DNA of 64,000 bases from an uncultured Ruminococcus sp. (GCA_946494335.1 CAMMBV010000014.1:1-64000); one strand, 5' to 3'; positions 1 to 8,883 are shown, counted from the first letter of the stretch. Notes: generated by a model not told the origin, from the sequence alone. Numbers and translations: made by a program.

Positions 1-199
1 CCATATTCAGCATAGTTCAACCTTTTTCACCTCGCGATAAAATTCCAATTTGTCGTCTTAATTGCTTTTATTATACCTTCCGTTTATTTCTCTGTCGTTG
101 TCTTTCTCGTTCGTACACAAAAAGAGAGCAGACTACCATCCGTCCGCTCACTTCCCAAATCACCTCTCATCAAATCACGCCCAACGCAAAAAACTGCAC
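1..199. other. Intergenic stretch downstream of rlmH
   Basis: No supported gene lies wholly in this stretch. On the minus strand a GAGGTG ribosome-site-like sequence precedes a TTG at 20-18 (reading L-N-Y-A-E-Y), which could be the first codons of the next gene leaving the window. This is weak because only six codons are visible. The rest is A/T-rich with no clear hairpin. Confidence 0.3.
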
Positions 200-679
200 T
201 TACTTATGATATGGCTCCCCATGCATAATGCGAAATCCCCGATAAATCTGCTCCAGGAGGATGACACGCATCAGCTGGTGGGGAAAGGTCATTCTGGAAA
301 AGCTCAGCTTTTCATCGGCGCGTTTGAGCACATCCTGGGAAAGTCCCAGCGAACCTCCGATGATAAAAACCAGATTTCCAATTCCGTTTACACCAAGTCG
401 TTCCATCTTCCTGGAAAGTTCCACGGAATCTTCCATTTTCCCTTCGATAGCAAGGGCAATCACATAATCTCTCTCCCGGATATGTTTTAAAATCCGCTGT
501 CCCTCCGTATCTTTGATCTGGATTTCCAGCTTTTCCCCTGCCTTATCCGGCGTCTTTTCATCAGCCACTTCAATGATTTCCAGTTTTGCATATTTGCCAA
601 GCCGTTTCTGAAATTCTGCGATGGCCTGCTGATAGAACTTTTCCTTTACCTTGCCCACCGCGATGCATGTTATCTTCAT
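200..679 (-). CDS. rlmH: 23S rRNA pseudouridine-1915 N3-methyltransferase RlmH
   Basis: The 159-residue protein matches the RlmH (YbeA/SPOUT) family over its full usual length. It begins MKITCIAVGKVKEKFY and has the SPOUT knot signature IIGGSLGLSQDV and the C-terminal LLEQIYRGFRI plus a terminal HGEPYHK. The family uses S-adenosylmethionine to methylate pseudouridine 1915 in helix 69 of 23S rRNA on assembled 70S ribosomes. It lies 19 bp downstream of a small Cys-rich gene and may be co-transcribed with it. The ribosome site is only a weak GGAAAG. Identification is secure from sequence pattern. Confidence 0.95.
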   Translation of the reverse strand: MKITCIAVGKVKEKFYQQAIAEFQKRLGKYAKLEIIEVADEKTPDKAGEKLEIQIKDTEGQRILKHIRERDYVIALAIEGKMEDSVELSRKMERLGVNGIGNLVFIIGGSLGLSQDVLKRADEKLSFSRMTFPHQLMRVILLEQIYRGFRIMHGEPYHK

Positions 680-698
680 TTTTACTTTCTACTTTCCT

Positions 699-1019
699 TT
701 ACTGTTCCGAATTTTTGTTTTCTTTCTGTGCCTTTGCATAGTCACAAAAAGAACCTTCTGTCAGAGCGGACAGTCCGCTGATTTTCTGGTTTACCATCTC
801 CCACATGCAGAAAGGAAGATGATCCTGATGGCCCCGGTGAAAGGTGACGCACTCATAACAGTTTCCGTGATGGGGACAGGCCTCCGGACAGGGACAGTGA
901 TCACCATTTTCTTTCACCTGTTTCATAAACTCCTGTTTCAGTCTCCAGGACTCTTTGCTGTCTCCTGCACGGGACGCCAGAATTTCCTGTTTCATCAGTT
1001 CGTTTCCGTCAATCTTCAT
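699..1019 (-). CDS. Cysteine-rich small protein (DUF6485-like)
   Basis: This 106-residue protein has a charged N-terminal half and a cysteine cluster of the form CPCPEACPHHGNCYECVTFH at about residues 42-61, then PFCMWE. It resembles the DUF6485-type cysteine-rich proteins common in Lachnospiraceae, whose function I do not know. The Cys/His spacing suggests metal or iron-sulfur binding (inference). The ATG at 1019 has a GAGGAG ribosome site. The 48-residue gene just upstream carries the same motif, so the two look like tandem paralogs. The C-terminal tail after the motif is extra. Confidence 0.7.
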   Translation of the reverse strand: MKIDGNELMKQEILASRAGDSKESWRLKQEFMKQVKENGDHCPCPEACPHHGNCYECVTFHRGHQDHLPFCMWEMVNQKISGLSALTEGSFCDYAKAQKENKNSEQ

Positions 1020-1036
1020 ATCCGTCTCCTCATCTT

Positions 1037-1183
1037 CTAATTTTCTTTTTTAAAACAGTTGGGAATACCTCCTGCCACATCTCTGTGATGAGCGACGCAG
1101 GCGCAGCACCTTCCGTGATTTTCGCAGTCCGTATAGGGACATGTGCAGGGTCTTTCATTGCTGCAGGCTTCATTTTTACCCAT
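1037..1183 (-). CDS. 48-residue cysteine-rich protein (DUF6485-like)
   Basis: A short reading frame with a strong AACAGGAGG ribosome site starts MGKNEACSNERPCTCP and continues with CENHGRCCACVAHHRD, ending NCFKKEN. Eight cysteines and several histidines in 48 residues suggest a metal-binding fold. The motif CxCP-x4-C-x2-HG-x-C-x2-C-V-x2-HR is shared with the 106-residue gene 17 bp downstream, so this is probably the minimal form of the same family. Function is unknown. An overlapping 79-residue frame at 1030-1269 is a shadow. Confidence 0.75.
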   Translation of the reverse strand: MGKNEACSNERPCTCPYTDCENHGRCCACVAHHRDVAGGIPNCFKKEN

Positions 1184-1221
1184 AATAAATACCTCCTGTT
1201 CATTTTTTCGTATTTATAAAA

Positions 1222-1260
1222 TCGGAAACTGTCGGGGATTGGCTCTCCTTCAGTTTCCGA
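1222..1260 (-). terminator. Terminator after nfnB
   Basis: A 10-bp perfect stem (TCGGAAACTG / CAGTTTCCGA, loop 19) lies just after the nfnB stop and, read on the minus strand, runs into TTTTATAAA. It separates nfnAB from the Cys-rich genes. Confidence 0.7.
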
Positions 1261-1271
1261 AATTATCAAAA

Positions 1272-2666
1272 TTATTTATTTTTGCTGCTCAGATATTCAT
1301 GGATACCACGGGCTCCGGCACGTCCTGCACCCATGGCCAGGATAACAGTGGCTGCGCCCGTTACCGCATCACCGCCTGCGTAAACGCCCTCTTTTGAGGT
1401 TTTGCCGAATTCCTCATCGGCGATAATACATTTCCTTTTATTGACATCCAGTCCGTATGTGGTGGAAGAAATTAGCGGGTTGGGAGAAGTTCCCAAAGAC
1501 ATGATAACCGTATCCACTTCCATCTCAAACTCAGAACCTGGAATCTCCACCGGACGTCTTCTTCCGGATGCATCCGGCTCGCCCAGCTCCATGCGGATAC
1601 AGCGGATTCCTTTCACCCAGTCGTTTTCATCCACGAGGATCTCTGTGGGATTTGTCAAAAGATCAAACTGAACGCCTTCTTCTTTCGCGTGATGTACTTC
1701 CTCCACACGGGCGGGAAGCTCAGCCTCACTTCTTCTGTAAATGATATGTACCTCTGCACCAAGGCGAAGCGCTGTTCTGGCCGCGTCCATAGCCACGTTT
1801 CCGCCGCCTACGACTGCCACTTTCTTTCCCCGCATGATAGGCGTTTTATAATCATCCCGGAAAGCTTTCATCAGATTGTTTCGGGTCAGATACTCGTTAG
1901 CTGAGAACACGCCGTTGGCATTCTCTCCGGGGATTCCCATGAACATGGGAAGTCCGGCGCCGGAACCGATAAATACAGCCTCAAAGCCTTCTTCTGTCAG
2001 AAGCTCGTCAACGGTAGTGGACTTTCCGATAATAACATTTGTCTCGATTTTAACGCCAAGGGACAGTACGTTTTTCACTTCCTCAGCCACAACCTTATCC
2101 TTTGGCAGACGGAATTCGGGAATACCATACACCAGTACCCCGCCCGGTTTGTGCAGCGCTTCAAAAATCGTAACGTCGTATCCCAGCTTTGCCAGATCGC
2201 CCGCACAGGTAAGTCCTGCAGGACCGGAACCGATAACAGCCACTTTATGGCCGTTCTTTTCTGTGGCCAGCTGCGGTTTCACGCCGTTTTCCTTCGCCCA
2301 GTCAGCTACAAAACGCTCCAGTTTTCCGATGGAAACCGGCTCGCCTTTGATACCGCGGATACATTTTCCCTCGCACTGACTCTCCTGAGGACATACACGT
2401 CCGCACACTGCCGGAAGAGCGCTGGATTTGCTGATAATCTGATATGCCTCGTCAAATTTTCCTTCCTTTGCCTGAGCAATAAATGCGGGGATATCGATGG
2501 AAACGGGACACCCGGTAATACATTTGGCGTTTTTACAGTTGATACAGCGGGACGCTTCTTCCATCGCCTCTTCTTTGTTATATCCATAACATACTTCTTC
2601 AAAATTCGTCGCTCTGACTTTAGGATCCTGTTCCCTTACCGGAACTTTCTTTAATACATCAGCCAT
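1272..2666 (-). CDS. nfnB: NADH-dependent ferredoxin:NADP+ oxidoreductase subunit NfnB (GltA-like)
   Basis: The 464-residue flavoprotein has the layout of the glutamate-synthase small subunit family. N-terminal [4Fe-4S] cysteines occur in CINCKNAKCITGCP and CGRVCPQESQCEGKC, an FAD Rossmann motif in GSGPAGLTCAGDLA, a nucleotide motif in VVGGGNVAMDAART and a C-terminal second FAD contact in GGDAVTGAATVI. Alone it could be called GltA (gltD-type), but its start overlaps the nfnA stop by one base, and this pairing is diagnostic of NfnAB. In Clostridia NfnAB couples NADH and reduced ferredoxin to NADP+ reduction by flavin-based electron bifurcation in the cytoplasm. No glutamate synthase large subunit is nearby. 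Confidence 0.9.
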   Translation of the reverse strand: MADVLKKVPVREQDPKVRATNFEEVCYGYNKEEAMEEASRCINCKNAKCITGCPVSIDIPAFIAQAKEGKFDEAYQIISKSSALPAVCGRVCPQESQCEGKCIRGIKGEPVSIGKLERFVADWAKENGVKPQLATEKNGHKVAVIGSGPAGLTCAGDLAKLGYDVTIFEALHKPGGVLVYGIPEFRLPKDKVVAEEVKNVLSLGVKIETNVIIGKSTTVDELLTEEGFEAVFIGSGAGLPMFMGIPGENANGVFSANEYLTRNNLMKAFRDDYKTPIMRGKKVAVVGGGNVAMDAARTALRLGAEVHIIYRRSEAELPARVEEVHHAKEEGVQFDLLTNPTEILVDENDWVKGIRCIRMELGEPDASGRRRPVEIPGSEFEMEVDTVIMSLGTSPNPLISSTTYGLDVNKRKCIIADEEFGKTSKEGVYAGGDAVTGAATVILAMGAGRAGARGIHEYLSSKNK

Positions 2667-3553
2667 TATTCTTCACCTCCGCAATGTCCGCATCCGCCAT
2701 GATGTGTATCGCCTTCTTTTTCTTTCAGATAAGCACGGCCTTCCTCTGTTTTATACATCTGCTGTCTTTTCATTGCCTCATCAAAATTTACCAGATGGCC
2801 GTCAAATTCCGGTCCGTCCACACAGGCAAATTTCACTTCGTCTCCCACAGTCAGACGGCAGGCGCCGCACATGCCGGTTCCGTCTACCATGATGGGGTTC
2901 ATGCTGACAATTGTGTGAAGTCCCAGTTCCTTTGTCAGCAGACAGACAAACTTCATCATAATCATGGGGCCGATGGCAACTACAACGTCATATTCTTTCT
3001 TCTGATTTACCACCAGATCTTTGATTACCTCCGTAACCATACCTTTTCTTTTGTAAGATCCGTCGTCCGTTGTAACGTAGAGGTTGCTGACCTGCTCCAT
3101 CTCTTCTTCCAGAATAACCAGATCCTTGTTTTTTGCGCCTACGATGGCATCCGCTTTGATCCCGTGCTCATTCAGCCATTTTACCTGAGGATAAACAGGG
3201 GCAGTTCCCACACCGCCTGCCACAAAAAGAATCTTCTTTTTCTTAAGCTCCTGCAGGTCTTCTGTCACAAATTCTGACGGTTTACCCAGAGGTCCTACGA
3301 AATCAGCAAAAGAATCGCCCGCTTTCAGCTTCGACATCTGAAGAGTTGATGCTCCGATAACCTGAAATACAATCGTTACCGTCCCTTCTTCTCTGTCATA
3401 ATCGCAGATTGTCAGAGGAATTCTCTCTCCCTCTTCATCAATCTTTACGATGATGAACTGACCGGGCTCACAATGTTTTGCAACCCGGCGTGCTTCAACA
3501 TTCATCAGATAAATGTTGTCCGTAAGTTGTTTGGCCTCTCGAATTTTGTACAT
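2666..3553 (-). CDS. nfnA: NADH-dependent ferredoxin:NADP+ oxidoreductase subunit NfnA
   Basis: This 295-residue protein has an N-terminal FAD-binding barrel (ERIPLTICDYDREEGTVTIV), an NAD-binding segment with LFVAGGVGTAPVYPQ, and a C-terminal [2Fe-2S] site (MCGACRLTVGDEVKFACVDG) as in the DHOD electron-transfer subunit family. The tail is His/Cys-rich (HHGGCGHCGGEE). Fused to its partner by a TAATG overlap with nfnB, it forms the small NADH-oxidising subunit of the NfnAB complex. The ribosome site is CAGGAGG before the ATG at 3553. The His/Cys tail is not part of the core fold and may bind metal (inference). Confidence 0.9.
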   Translation of the reverse strand: MYKIREAKQLTDNIYLMNVEARRVAKHCEPGQFIIVKIDEEGERIPLTICDYDREEGTVTIVFQVIGASTLQMSKLKAGDSFADFVGPLGKPSEFVTEDLQELKKKKILFVAGGVGTAPVYPQVKWLNEHGIKADAIVGAKNKDLVILEEEMEQVSNLYVTTDDGSYKRKGMVTEVIKDLVVNQKKEYDVVVAIGPMIMMKFVCLLTKELGLHTIVSMNPIMVDGTGMCGACRLTVGDEVKFACVDGPEFDGHLVNFDEAMKRQQMYKTEEGRAYLKEKEGDTHHGGCGHCGGEE

Positions 3554-3573
3554 AGTTCCCTCCTGTTTTTTAT

Positions 3574-4728
3574 TTATTCCTTTAATATATAAGTAGCACT
3601 TCCCGGATAACTTTCCTTTCCGTTCTCATCTACTATTATAGCATAAAAAGTGTGTTCTCCCGCGATCATCTCCACTGGCTGGGTATATAAAGCGCTTTCC
3701 TTTCCAGGCTTTTCATCAAAGGAGTAATAGGCCGTGCATCCCTCAGGAACACTCACTGTAATCCTTGTGTCTGACGCAGAGGTATATTCTCCTGAAGCAG
3801 GCGTAATCGCCGGTGCATCCGGAATGGGAATCTCTACGTTGTAGGTATAGCTTTTGATTTCTCCCGGAACACCTTTTTCATTTATGGCAACTGCACGCAG
3901 CGTCGTCATGCCCTCGGGAAGATCAATGGCCGTTTTGTAAATATTTCGCTTTATAAGAGGATCCGTCCCGTCCGTTGTGTAATAGATACTGCACATCTGT
4001 TCGCCTTCCGTGTAAAGCTCCACCGCAGTCCAGTCTTCATAGGTACCAGGAGGCTGGGACGCTTTTACTTCCACCGGCATGTATGCCTGGTATTCTTTCT
4101 TCACTTTTTCATCGCTTATCCCTTCGATAAGCCCGGACAAGGCCGCCATATCTTCCTCTGACTCAAGTATGTACACCAGCTGTCCATAGGCTTCCAGACT
4201 GGAAGGATTTTCTGCGATAATTTCCTCCAAAAGCTTCTGCGCTTCCCTGGTATTTCCCATTTCGTACAGAATCTGTGCCTTTAATATCTGCGGTTCTTCC
4301 CCCTCGCCGGAAAGGACTGCAGCGCGGTTCGCATACGTAAAGGCTGTCTCGTATTCTCCGCTTTCCCGGGTTGCCTGCGCCATTTGCATCTGATAATCAT
4401 AAGAATTATAATTTTTCTGATCTATGTACCATTTTACACCCAGCGCACACAGCGCCGCTGCCGCCAGAAAGAAGAGCGTTTTCAAAAATCGATGCTTCTT
4501 TTTCCGGGGTTTTACATGCTCCCTGGATGCGGAATCATTTTTCCGGGGATTGATTTTAACCGCGGTTTCCCTGATGCTGTCCTCACTTTGAGCCACATCC
4601 TGAACCACATCGTTTGGGCGGTAGGAACTAATCGGATTGTACTCCGGCACCCACTGAATCTCTTCCCCGCAGTTCATGCAGAATACTCTTCCTTCCTCCA
4701 CCAAAGCTCCGCAATAAGAACATTTCAT
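3574..4728 (-). CDS. Zinc-ribbon membrane-anchored TPR protein with chitobiase C-terminal-like domains
   Basis: The 384-residue protein starts with a zinc ribbon (CSYCG and CMNCGEE, residues 3-21). A basic linker (about 72-82) precedes one membrane helix (FLKTLFFLAAAALCALGV, about 83-100). TPR-like helices follow (about 115-205), then two beta domains with the YYTTDGTDP signature of CHB_HEX_C_1/Fn3-associated modules. The pattern predicts a cytoplasmic zinc finger and an extracellular TPR/beta part. Function is unknown. It lies 20 bp upstream of nfnA, so co-transcription is possible but a functional link is not evident. Confidence 0.75.
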   Translation of the reverse strand: MKCSYCGALVEEGRVFCMNCGEEIQWVPEYNPISSYRPNDVVQDVAQSEDSIRETAVKINPRKNDSASREHVKPRKKKHRFLKTLFFLAAAALCALGVKWYIDQKNYNSYDYQMQMAQATRESGEYETAFTYANRAAVLSGEGEEPQILKAQILYEMGNTREAQKLLEEIIAENPSSLEAYGQLVYILESEEDMAALSGLIEGISDEKVKKEYQAYMPVEVKASQPPGTYEDWTAVELYTEGEQMCSIYYTTDGTDPLIKRNIYKTAIDLPEGMTTLRAVAINEKGVPGEIKSYTYNVEIPIPDAPAITPASGEYTSASDTRITVSVPEGCTAYYSFDEKPGKESALYTQPVEMIAGEHTFYAIIVDENGKESYPGSATYILKE

Positions 4729-4763
4729 AATATATCTTCTCCACTATACAATATCATAAGACA

Positions 4764-4838
4764 TTTACAAAACTTCTTCAATATTTTTACAAGACTTCTT
4801 CAATATTTTTTTAAATTTACAAAACTTCTTCCATATAT
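4764..4838. repeat. Three degenerate copies of the ftsK 3' end
   Basis: Copies of about 23 bp (TTTACAAAACTTCTTCAATA and variants) start at 4764, 4786 and 4816. On the minus strand each copy reads as the last codons of ftsK (EEVL and stop). The first coding copy is the real ftsK end; the other two lie in the spacer before the next gene. This looks like local slippage duplication. Confidence 0.75.
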
Positions 4839-7192
4839 TTATCAAATTCTTCCATACTCATCAACACCTTCCGCGGTTTTGTGCCTTCTTCCGGTCCCAC
4901 AACGCCTGCGTCGCCAAGCTGATCCATAATCCGGGCGGCTCTGTTGAATCCTATCTTGAACATTCTCTGAAGCATACCGATGGACGCCTTGTCCTTCTCA
5001 ATGATAAACCTCCCGGCTTTTTCAAAATAAACATCTCTGTCATCAGCGCTTCCCGCGTCCTTGCCGGGCATACTGCTGTGATGATTAATCTGCTCCTCGA
5101 CCTGTGCGTCATATTCTGACGTACCGTGATTCGCAGCAAGAAATTCAACCACACTGCTTACTTCTTTATCCGATACAAAAGAGCCCTGTACCCTGGCCGG
5201 CTTTTGATAGCCCTGGGGATAGAAAAGCATATCACCCTTGCCCAGCAGCTTTTCCGCTCCGTTCATATCGATGATCGTCCGGGAGTCCACGCCGGAGGAC
5301 ACGGAAAAAGCAATCCTGGAAGGCATGTTGGCCTTGATCAGACCGGTAATTACATTTACAGAGGGTCTCTGCGTCGCGATAATCAGGTGGATCCCCGCCG
5401 CACGGGCCAGCTGTGCCAGACGGCAGATGGCGTCCTCCACCTCTCCCGGCGCAACCATCATAAGATCCGCCAGCTCGTCCACAATGATAACGATCTGCGG
5501 CATTTTCTTCGGTTTGTCTTCCTCGTCAATTCCCTGTATTCCCTCGACCTTTGCGTTATATCCTTTCAGATCCCGGACATTATATTCTGCAAATTTATTA
5601 TAACGGTCAGTCATTTCCGCCACTGCCCAGTTCAGCGCTCCTGCCGCTTTTTTGGGATCTGTGACCACAGGAATATAAAGATGGGGGATTCCATTGTAAA
5701 CACTTAATTCCACCACCTTGGGATCTATCATGATCAGCTTTACGTCATCCGGATTTGCCTTGTACAAAATGCTCATGATCAGCGTATTGATACAGACTGA
5801 CTTACCGGAGCCGGTAGCGCCTGCAATCAGAAGATGGGGCATCTTTGCAATATCAGCCACAACCGGCTGTCCTGCAATATCCTTCCCCACCGCAAAAGCG
5901 ATATTAGAAGGATGCTCCTTAAACGCATCGGATTCCAGCAGGTCTCTTAACAGCACGGCGCTGTTAGTCTTATTGGGCACTTCAATCCCAACGGCTGCCT
6001 TTCCGGGAATGGGCGCCTCGATACGGATATCAGACGCCGCCAGATTCAGCTTGATATCATCCGCCAGATTCACAATTCTGCTCACCTTCACTCCCTGCTC
6101 CGGCTGCAGTTCATACCTTGTCACAGACGGTCCGCAGCTGACGTCTGTGACTGTAACGTTCACTCCAAAATTTTTCAGCGTCTGCTGCAGCTTCATCGCT
6201 GTTGCTTTTACCTGCGAATTTTTTCCGCTATCACCGTTTCTGCCTGATCGTTTCAAAAGGGACATGGGCGGAAACTGGTAAGACGGCGGTTCCTGTCTGC
6301 CCGGCTTTTGTTCCTCAATATCCGTCTTGATTTCATCAATACTTTCGTCAATCTCTTTTTGAGATGAACGGGGATTTTTTTTCCGTGTTTTTTTTGCCGG
6401 TTCCTGCCACAGATCCTCCTGTGTTTCCGGCTGTCCATCCGCTTCTGGCTGCAGCTTTTCTTCCGGCAGCGGATCAGCCGCAAATGGTTCCAGAAACTCC
6501 GGTATTTTAATTTCTCCGACCGGTTCTTCCCGTTTAAGCACCACATCCACAGGCGCAGTATTTTTACTCTCCCTCTTTCTGACCGGAACGGATCTGCTTT
6601 GCTCCTCTTTCCGTTGTCTGTGAGTCTGTGCAGCATTTTTATAAGCTTTTTCGCCGCACTGACGCAAGGAAGAAATCACGGGTTTTTGTGTAAGGATGAT
6701 GACAAAAATAATAAGTCCCACCACCACTATAACGTAAGCGCCGATTATGCCGAATGCCAGACTGAAAAGCCAGGTCTGAAAAGCTCCCAGAATCCCTCCG
6801 CCCATTTTATTTTGAGCACAGACTGAAAAGCTTCCGATTACCTGGCTGCCCTTGGTGGTTCCCATGGTAAGAAGATGCAGAAAACCGCACATGAAAAAAA
6901 GGCATCCGACGGCGCCTGACATTTTTCGCCGGATCAGTTTATTATCTTTATTGGAAATATAAAAAGCAGTTCCGATGAAAAGTACAGCCGGGAATATGTA
7001 CGCCATCAGTCCGAAAATCCCAAAGAAAATGGAACTGACAGCATTTCCGATAAAACCTCCTACTCCGAAATTACTGATAAACAGCAGAATGGAAACTGCA
7101 AGGGTCAGCAAAATGAAAATATCCTGATATAACGCACCGCCCCTGTTTTTCGTCGTTTTCTTCCGCGTATTTTTCTTTCTGGCCGCTGCCAT
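4817..7192 (-). CDS. ftsK: DNA translocase FtsK/SpoIIIE
   Basis: A 791-residue protein with four or five N-terminal membrane segments (about residues 20-180), a charged low-complexity linker (about 190-320) and the FtsK motor. The motor has Walker A GATGSGKSVCINTL, Walker B VIIVDELADLMM and the C-terminal winged-helix gamma domain ending in PRKVLMSMEEFDKYMEEVL. The family pumps DNA through the division or sporulation septum. The ATG at 7192 is chosen because GGAGGAGAG lies just upstream and the longer frame would run into uppP. The gene order tepA-uppP-ftsK resembles the Bacillus tepA-spoIIIE neighbourhood. Whether it is the vegetative or the sporulation translocase cannot be told. Confidence 0.95.
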   Translation of the reverse strand: MAAARKKNTRKKTTKNRGGALYQDIFILLTLAVSILLFISNFGVGGFIGNAVSSIFFGIFGLMAYIFPAVLFIGTAFYISNKDNKLIRRKMSGAVGCLFFMCGFLHLLTMGTTKGSQVIGSFSVCAQNKMGGGILGAFQTWLFSLAFGIIGAYVIVVVGLIIFVIILTQKPVISSLRQCGEKAYKNAAQTHRQRKEEQSRSVPVRKRESKNTAPVDVVLKREEPVGEIKIPEFLEPFAADPLPEEKLQPEADGQPETQEDLWQEPAKKTRKKNPRSSQKEIDESIDEIKTDIEEQKPGRQEPPSYQFPPMSLLKRSGRNGDSGKNSQVKATAMKLQQTLKNFGVNVTVTDVSCGPSVTRYELQPEQGVKVSRIVNLADDIKLNLAASDIRIEAPIPGKAAVGIEVPNKTNSAVLLRDLLESDAFKEHPSNIAFAVGKDIAGQPVVADIAKMPHLLIAGATGSGKSVCINTLIMSILYKANPDDVKLIMIDPKVVELSVYNGIPHLYIPVVTDPKKAAGALNWAVAEMTDRYNKFAEYNVRDLKGYNAKVEGIQGIDEEDKPKKMPQIVIIVDELADLMMVAPGEVEDAICRLAQLARAAGIHLIIATQRPSVNVITGLIKANMPSRIAFSVSSGVDSRTIIDMNGAEKLLGKGDMLFYPQGYQKPARVQGSFVSDKEVSSVVEFLAANHGTSEYDAQVEEQINHHSSMPGKDAGSADDRDVYFEKAGRFIIEKDKASIGMLQRMFKIGFNRAARIMDQLGDAGVVGPEEGTKPRKVLMSMEEFDKYMEEVL

Positions 7193-7211
7193 TCGCTCTC
7201 TCCTCCCGTCT

Positions 7212-8099
7212 TTATGATGCACCCATGACAAAGTGGCACACAAGCGCCGCCGTACCGATCAGGAAACAATAGCACGCAAAATACCGAAATCGTTTCCGTC
7301 GGATCAGTTTTATCATGATGCCGATGCAGAAATACCCCACAACGCCCGCAATGATTACCCCGATCAGCCCGTACAGAAAAGGAAGCGCCTGAAACTTGAT
7401 ACCCGAAAGGCTGCGAAGTTCCCAGATTGCCGCTCCCAGTATGGCCGGTATGGACATGATAAAGGAATATTTCACTGAAAATTTTTTATGAAATCCGCAG
7501 AGCAGACAGGCCGCTATGGTGATGCCTGATCTGGAAACTCCCGGAAACACTGCCAACCCCTGACAGACTCCGATGACAACCGCACACCAGTATCCCGCAT
7601 CCCGCGGCAGCTTTTCTCCATCTTTTATAAAATCAACCACCAGCAGCATAACGCTGGTAACATATAGACCGATTCCTGCAGCCAGCAGCGAACCAGATGC
7701 AAATTCCACCGCCGGTTCTGCCACCATGCCGATAAAGGCCGTTGGAATGGTCGATATGAGAATCAGCAGAATAAACTTTCTGTAATTATTATGTATTATC
7801 CTGGTGTATCGCGGCTCCTCGCCGGTGCGCAGTTTCTTATACAGCATCTTCAGATTCTGAATCCCGTCTCTGAAGATGCATACCGTTTCCCTTGCCAGCC
7901 GCCTGATATCACTCCAGAAAGCCGTAAATACAGCTGCCAGGGTACCCAGATGCAGCATAACATCAAAAAGTATTCCTGTTTCTGCAGCAGATGTGCCCAG
8001 CAGCTGTCTTAAAATCACCAGATGACCGGAACTGCTGACAGGAAGAAACTCTGTAAGTCCCTGAAGCAGCCCCAGCAAAATTGATTCTGTTAATGTCAT
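7212..8099 (-). CDS. uppP: Undecaprenyl-diphosphatase UppP (BacA)
   Basis: This 295-residue integral membrane protein carries the two family signatures: GLTEFLPVSSSGHLVI (about residues 17-32) and FPGVSRSGITIAA (about 170-182). Around eight hydrophobic helices are visible. The enzyme dephosphorylates undecaprenyl diphosphate to recycle the peptidoglycan lipid carrier. The ATG at 8099 is preferred over one nine codons upstream because AAGGTGG precedes it at normal spacing. It ends 19 bp before ftsK, so the two are likely one transcript. Confidence 0.95.
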   Translation of the reverse strand: MTLTESILLGLLQGLTEFLPVSSSGHLVILRQLLGTSAAETGILFDVMLHLGTLAAVFTAFWSDIRRLARETVCIFRDGIQNLKMLYKKLRTGEEPRYTRIIHNNYRKFILLILISTIPTAFIGMVAEPAVEFASGSLLAAGIGLYVTSVMLLVVDFIKDGEKLPRDAGYWCAVVIGVCQGLAVFPGVSRSGITIAACLLCGFHKKFSVKYSFIMSIPAILGAAIWELRSLSGIKFQALPFLYGLIGVIIAGVVGYFCIGIMIKLIRRKRFRYFACYCFLIGTAALVCHFVMGAS

Positions 8100-8161
8100 T
8101 TTTTTAACCACCTTATTATGATACAATCGGAATTATATCACAATTTACCCGGATATACAAT

Positions 8162-8803
8162 TTACGAGTTCTCTTTTTCCTCAATTAATTCATGCAGTTT
8201 TTTCAACGCCATTTCTATTCCCCCCACTTCATTGATCAGTCCTTCTTTTACCGCTTCCTTCCCATCCAGCATGGTGCCAACATCTTTCACCAGCATGTGC
8301 GTATCCAGCATCAGCTCTTCCAGCCGCTTCTGAGAAATTTCAGAATGTCCCGACACAAATTCCGTGATTCGATCCTGGGTTTTTTCAATATTCCGGTATG
8401 ACTGGGCTACTCCGATAAAGGTGCCGCTTTGCCGCACCGGATGGATTACCATGGTGGCGCTGGGGACGATGAATGAATAGTCCGCGGATACCGCCAGGGG
8501 AACGCCGATGGAATGGCCGCCGCCCAGCACCAGGGATACGGTAGGCTTGCTTAAGGACGCGATCATTTCAGCGATGGCAAGCCCTGCCTCCACATCGCCG
8601 CCCACGGTATTCAAAAGAATCAGCATCCCTTTTGTCTCTTCGTTATCCTCTATCATGGCCAGCCGCGGAAGCACCTGCTCATATTTCGTCGTCTTGGATC
8701 GTTCCGGAAGGGCTTCGTGTCCCTCCACCTCTCCGATAATGGTCAGCAACTGTATCCGTGTCTGCAGTTCCGTCATATTTCCTGTCTTTGTAATATTTTC
8801 CAT
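8162..8803 (-). CDS. tepA: ClpP-class serine protease TepA
   Basis: The 213-residue ClpP/crotonase-fold protein has the nucleophile region GGGHSIGVPLAVSADYS and the following MVIHPVRQSGTF, matching TepA (YmfB), a ClpP-like peptidase described in Bacillus as helping protein translocation or degrading signal peptides. No membrane segment is seen. In Bacillus tepA lies next to spoIIIE, and here it is one gene from ftsK, which supports the call. Its ribosome site AGGAG lies inside a 12-bp hairpin (see separate entry), so translation may be regulated. Confidence 0.85.
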   Translation of the reverse strand: MENITKTGNMTELQTRIQLLTIIGEVEGHEALPERSKTTKYEQVLPRLAMIEDNEETKGMLILLNTVGGDVEAGLAIAEMIASLSKPTVSLVLGGGHSIGVPLAVSADYSFIVPSATMVIHPVRQSGTFIGVAQSYRNIEKTQDRITEFVSGHSEISQKRLEELMLDTHMLVKDVGTMLDGKEAVKEGLINEVGGIEMALKKLHELIEEKENS

Positions 8804-8807
8804 ATAA

Positions 8808-8852
8808 AAAACTCCTCTTTTTTTATAGCTATCTGCACATAAGAGGAGTTTT
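8808..8852 (-). promoter_or_regulatory. Hairpin occluding the tepA ribosome site
   Basis: On the minus strand AAAACTCCTCTT (from 8852) pairs perfectly over 12 bp with AAGAGGAGTTTT (to 8808), loop 21 nt. The 3' arm contains the tepA Shine-Dalgarno AGGAG and is followed by a short U run. The same hairpin could therefore act as an intrinsic terminator after yebC and as a lock on tepA translation. Which role dominates is inference. Confidence 0.55.
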
Positions 8853-8883
8853 ATACATCTAAATTGAAGTCGGGGAAATCTGC

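Noticed and set aside
1030-1269. 79-residue minus-strand frame over the small Cys-rich gene
   Set aside because: It is a shadow; the real gene in another frame has the ribosome site and the conserved cysteines.
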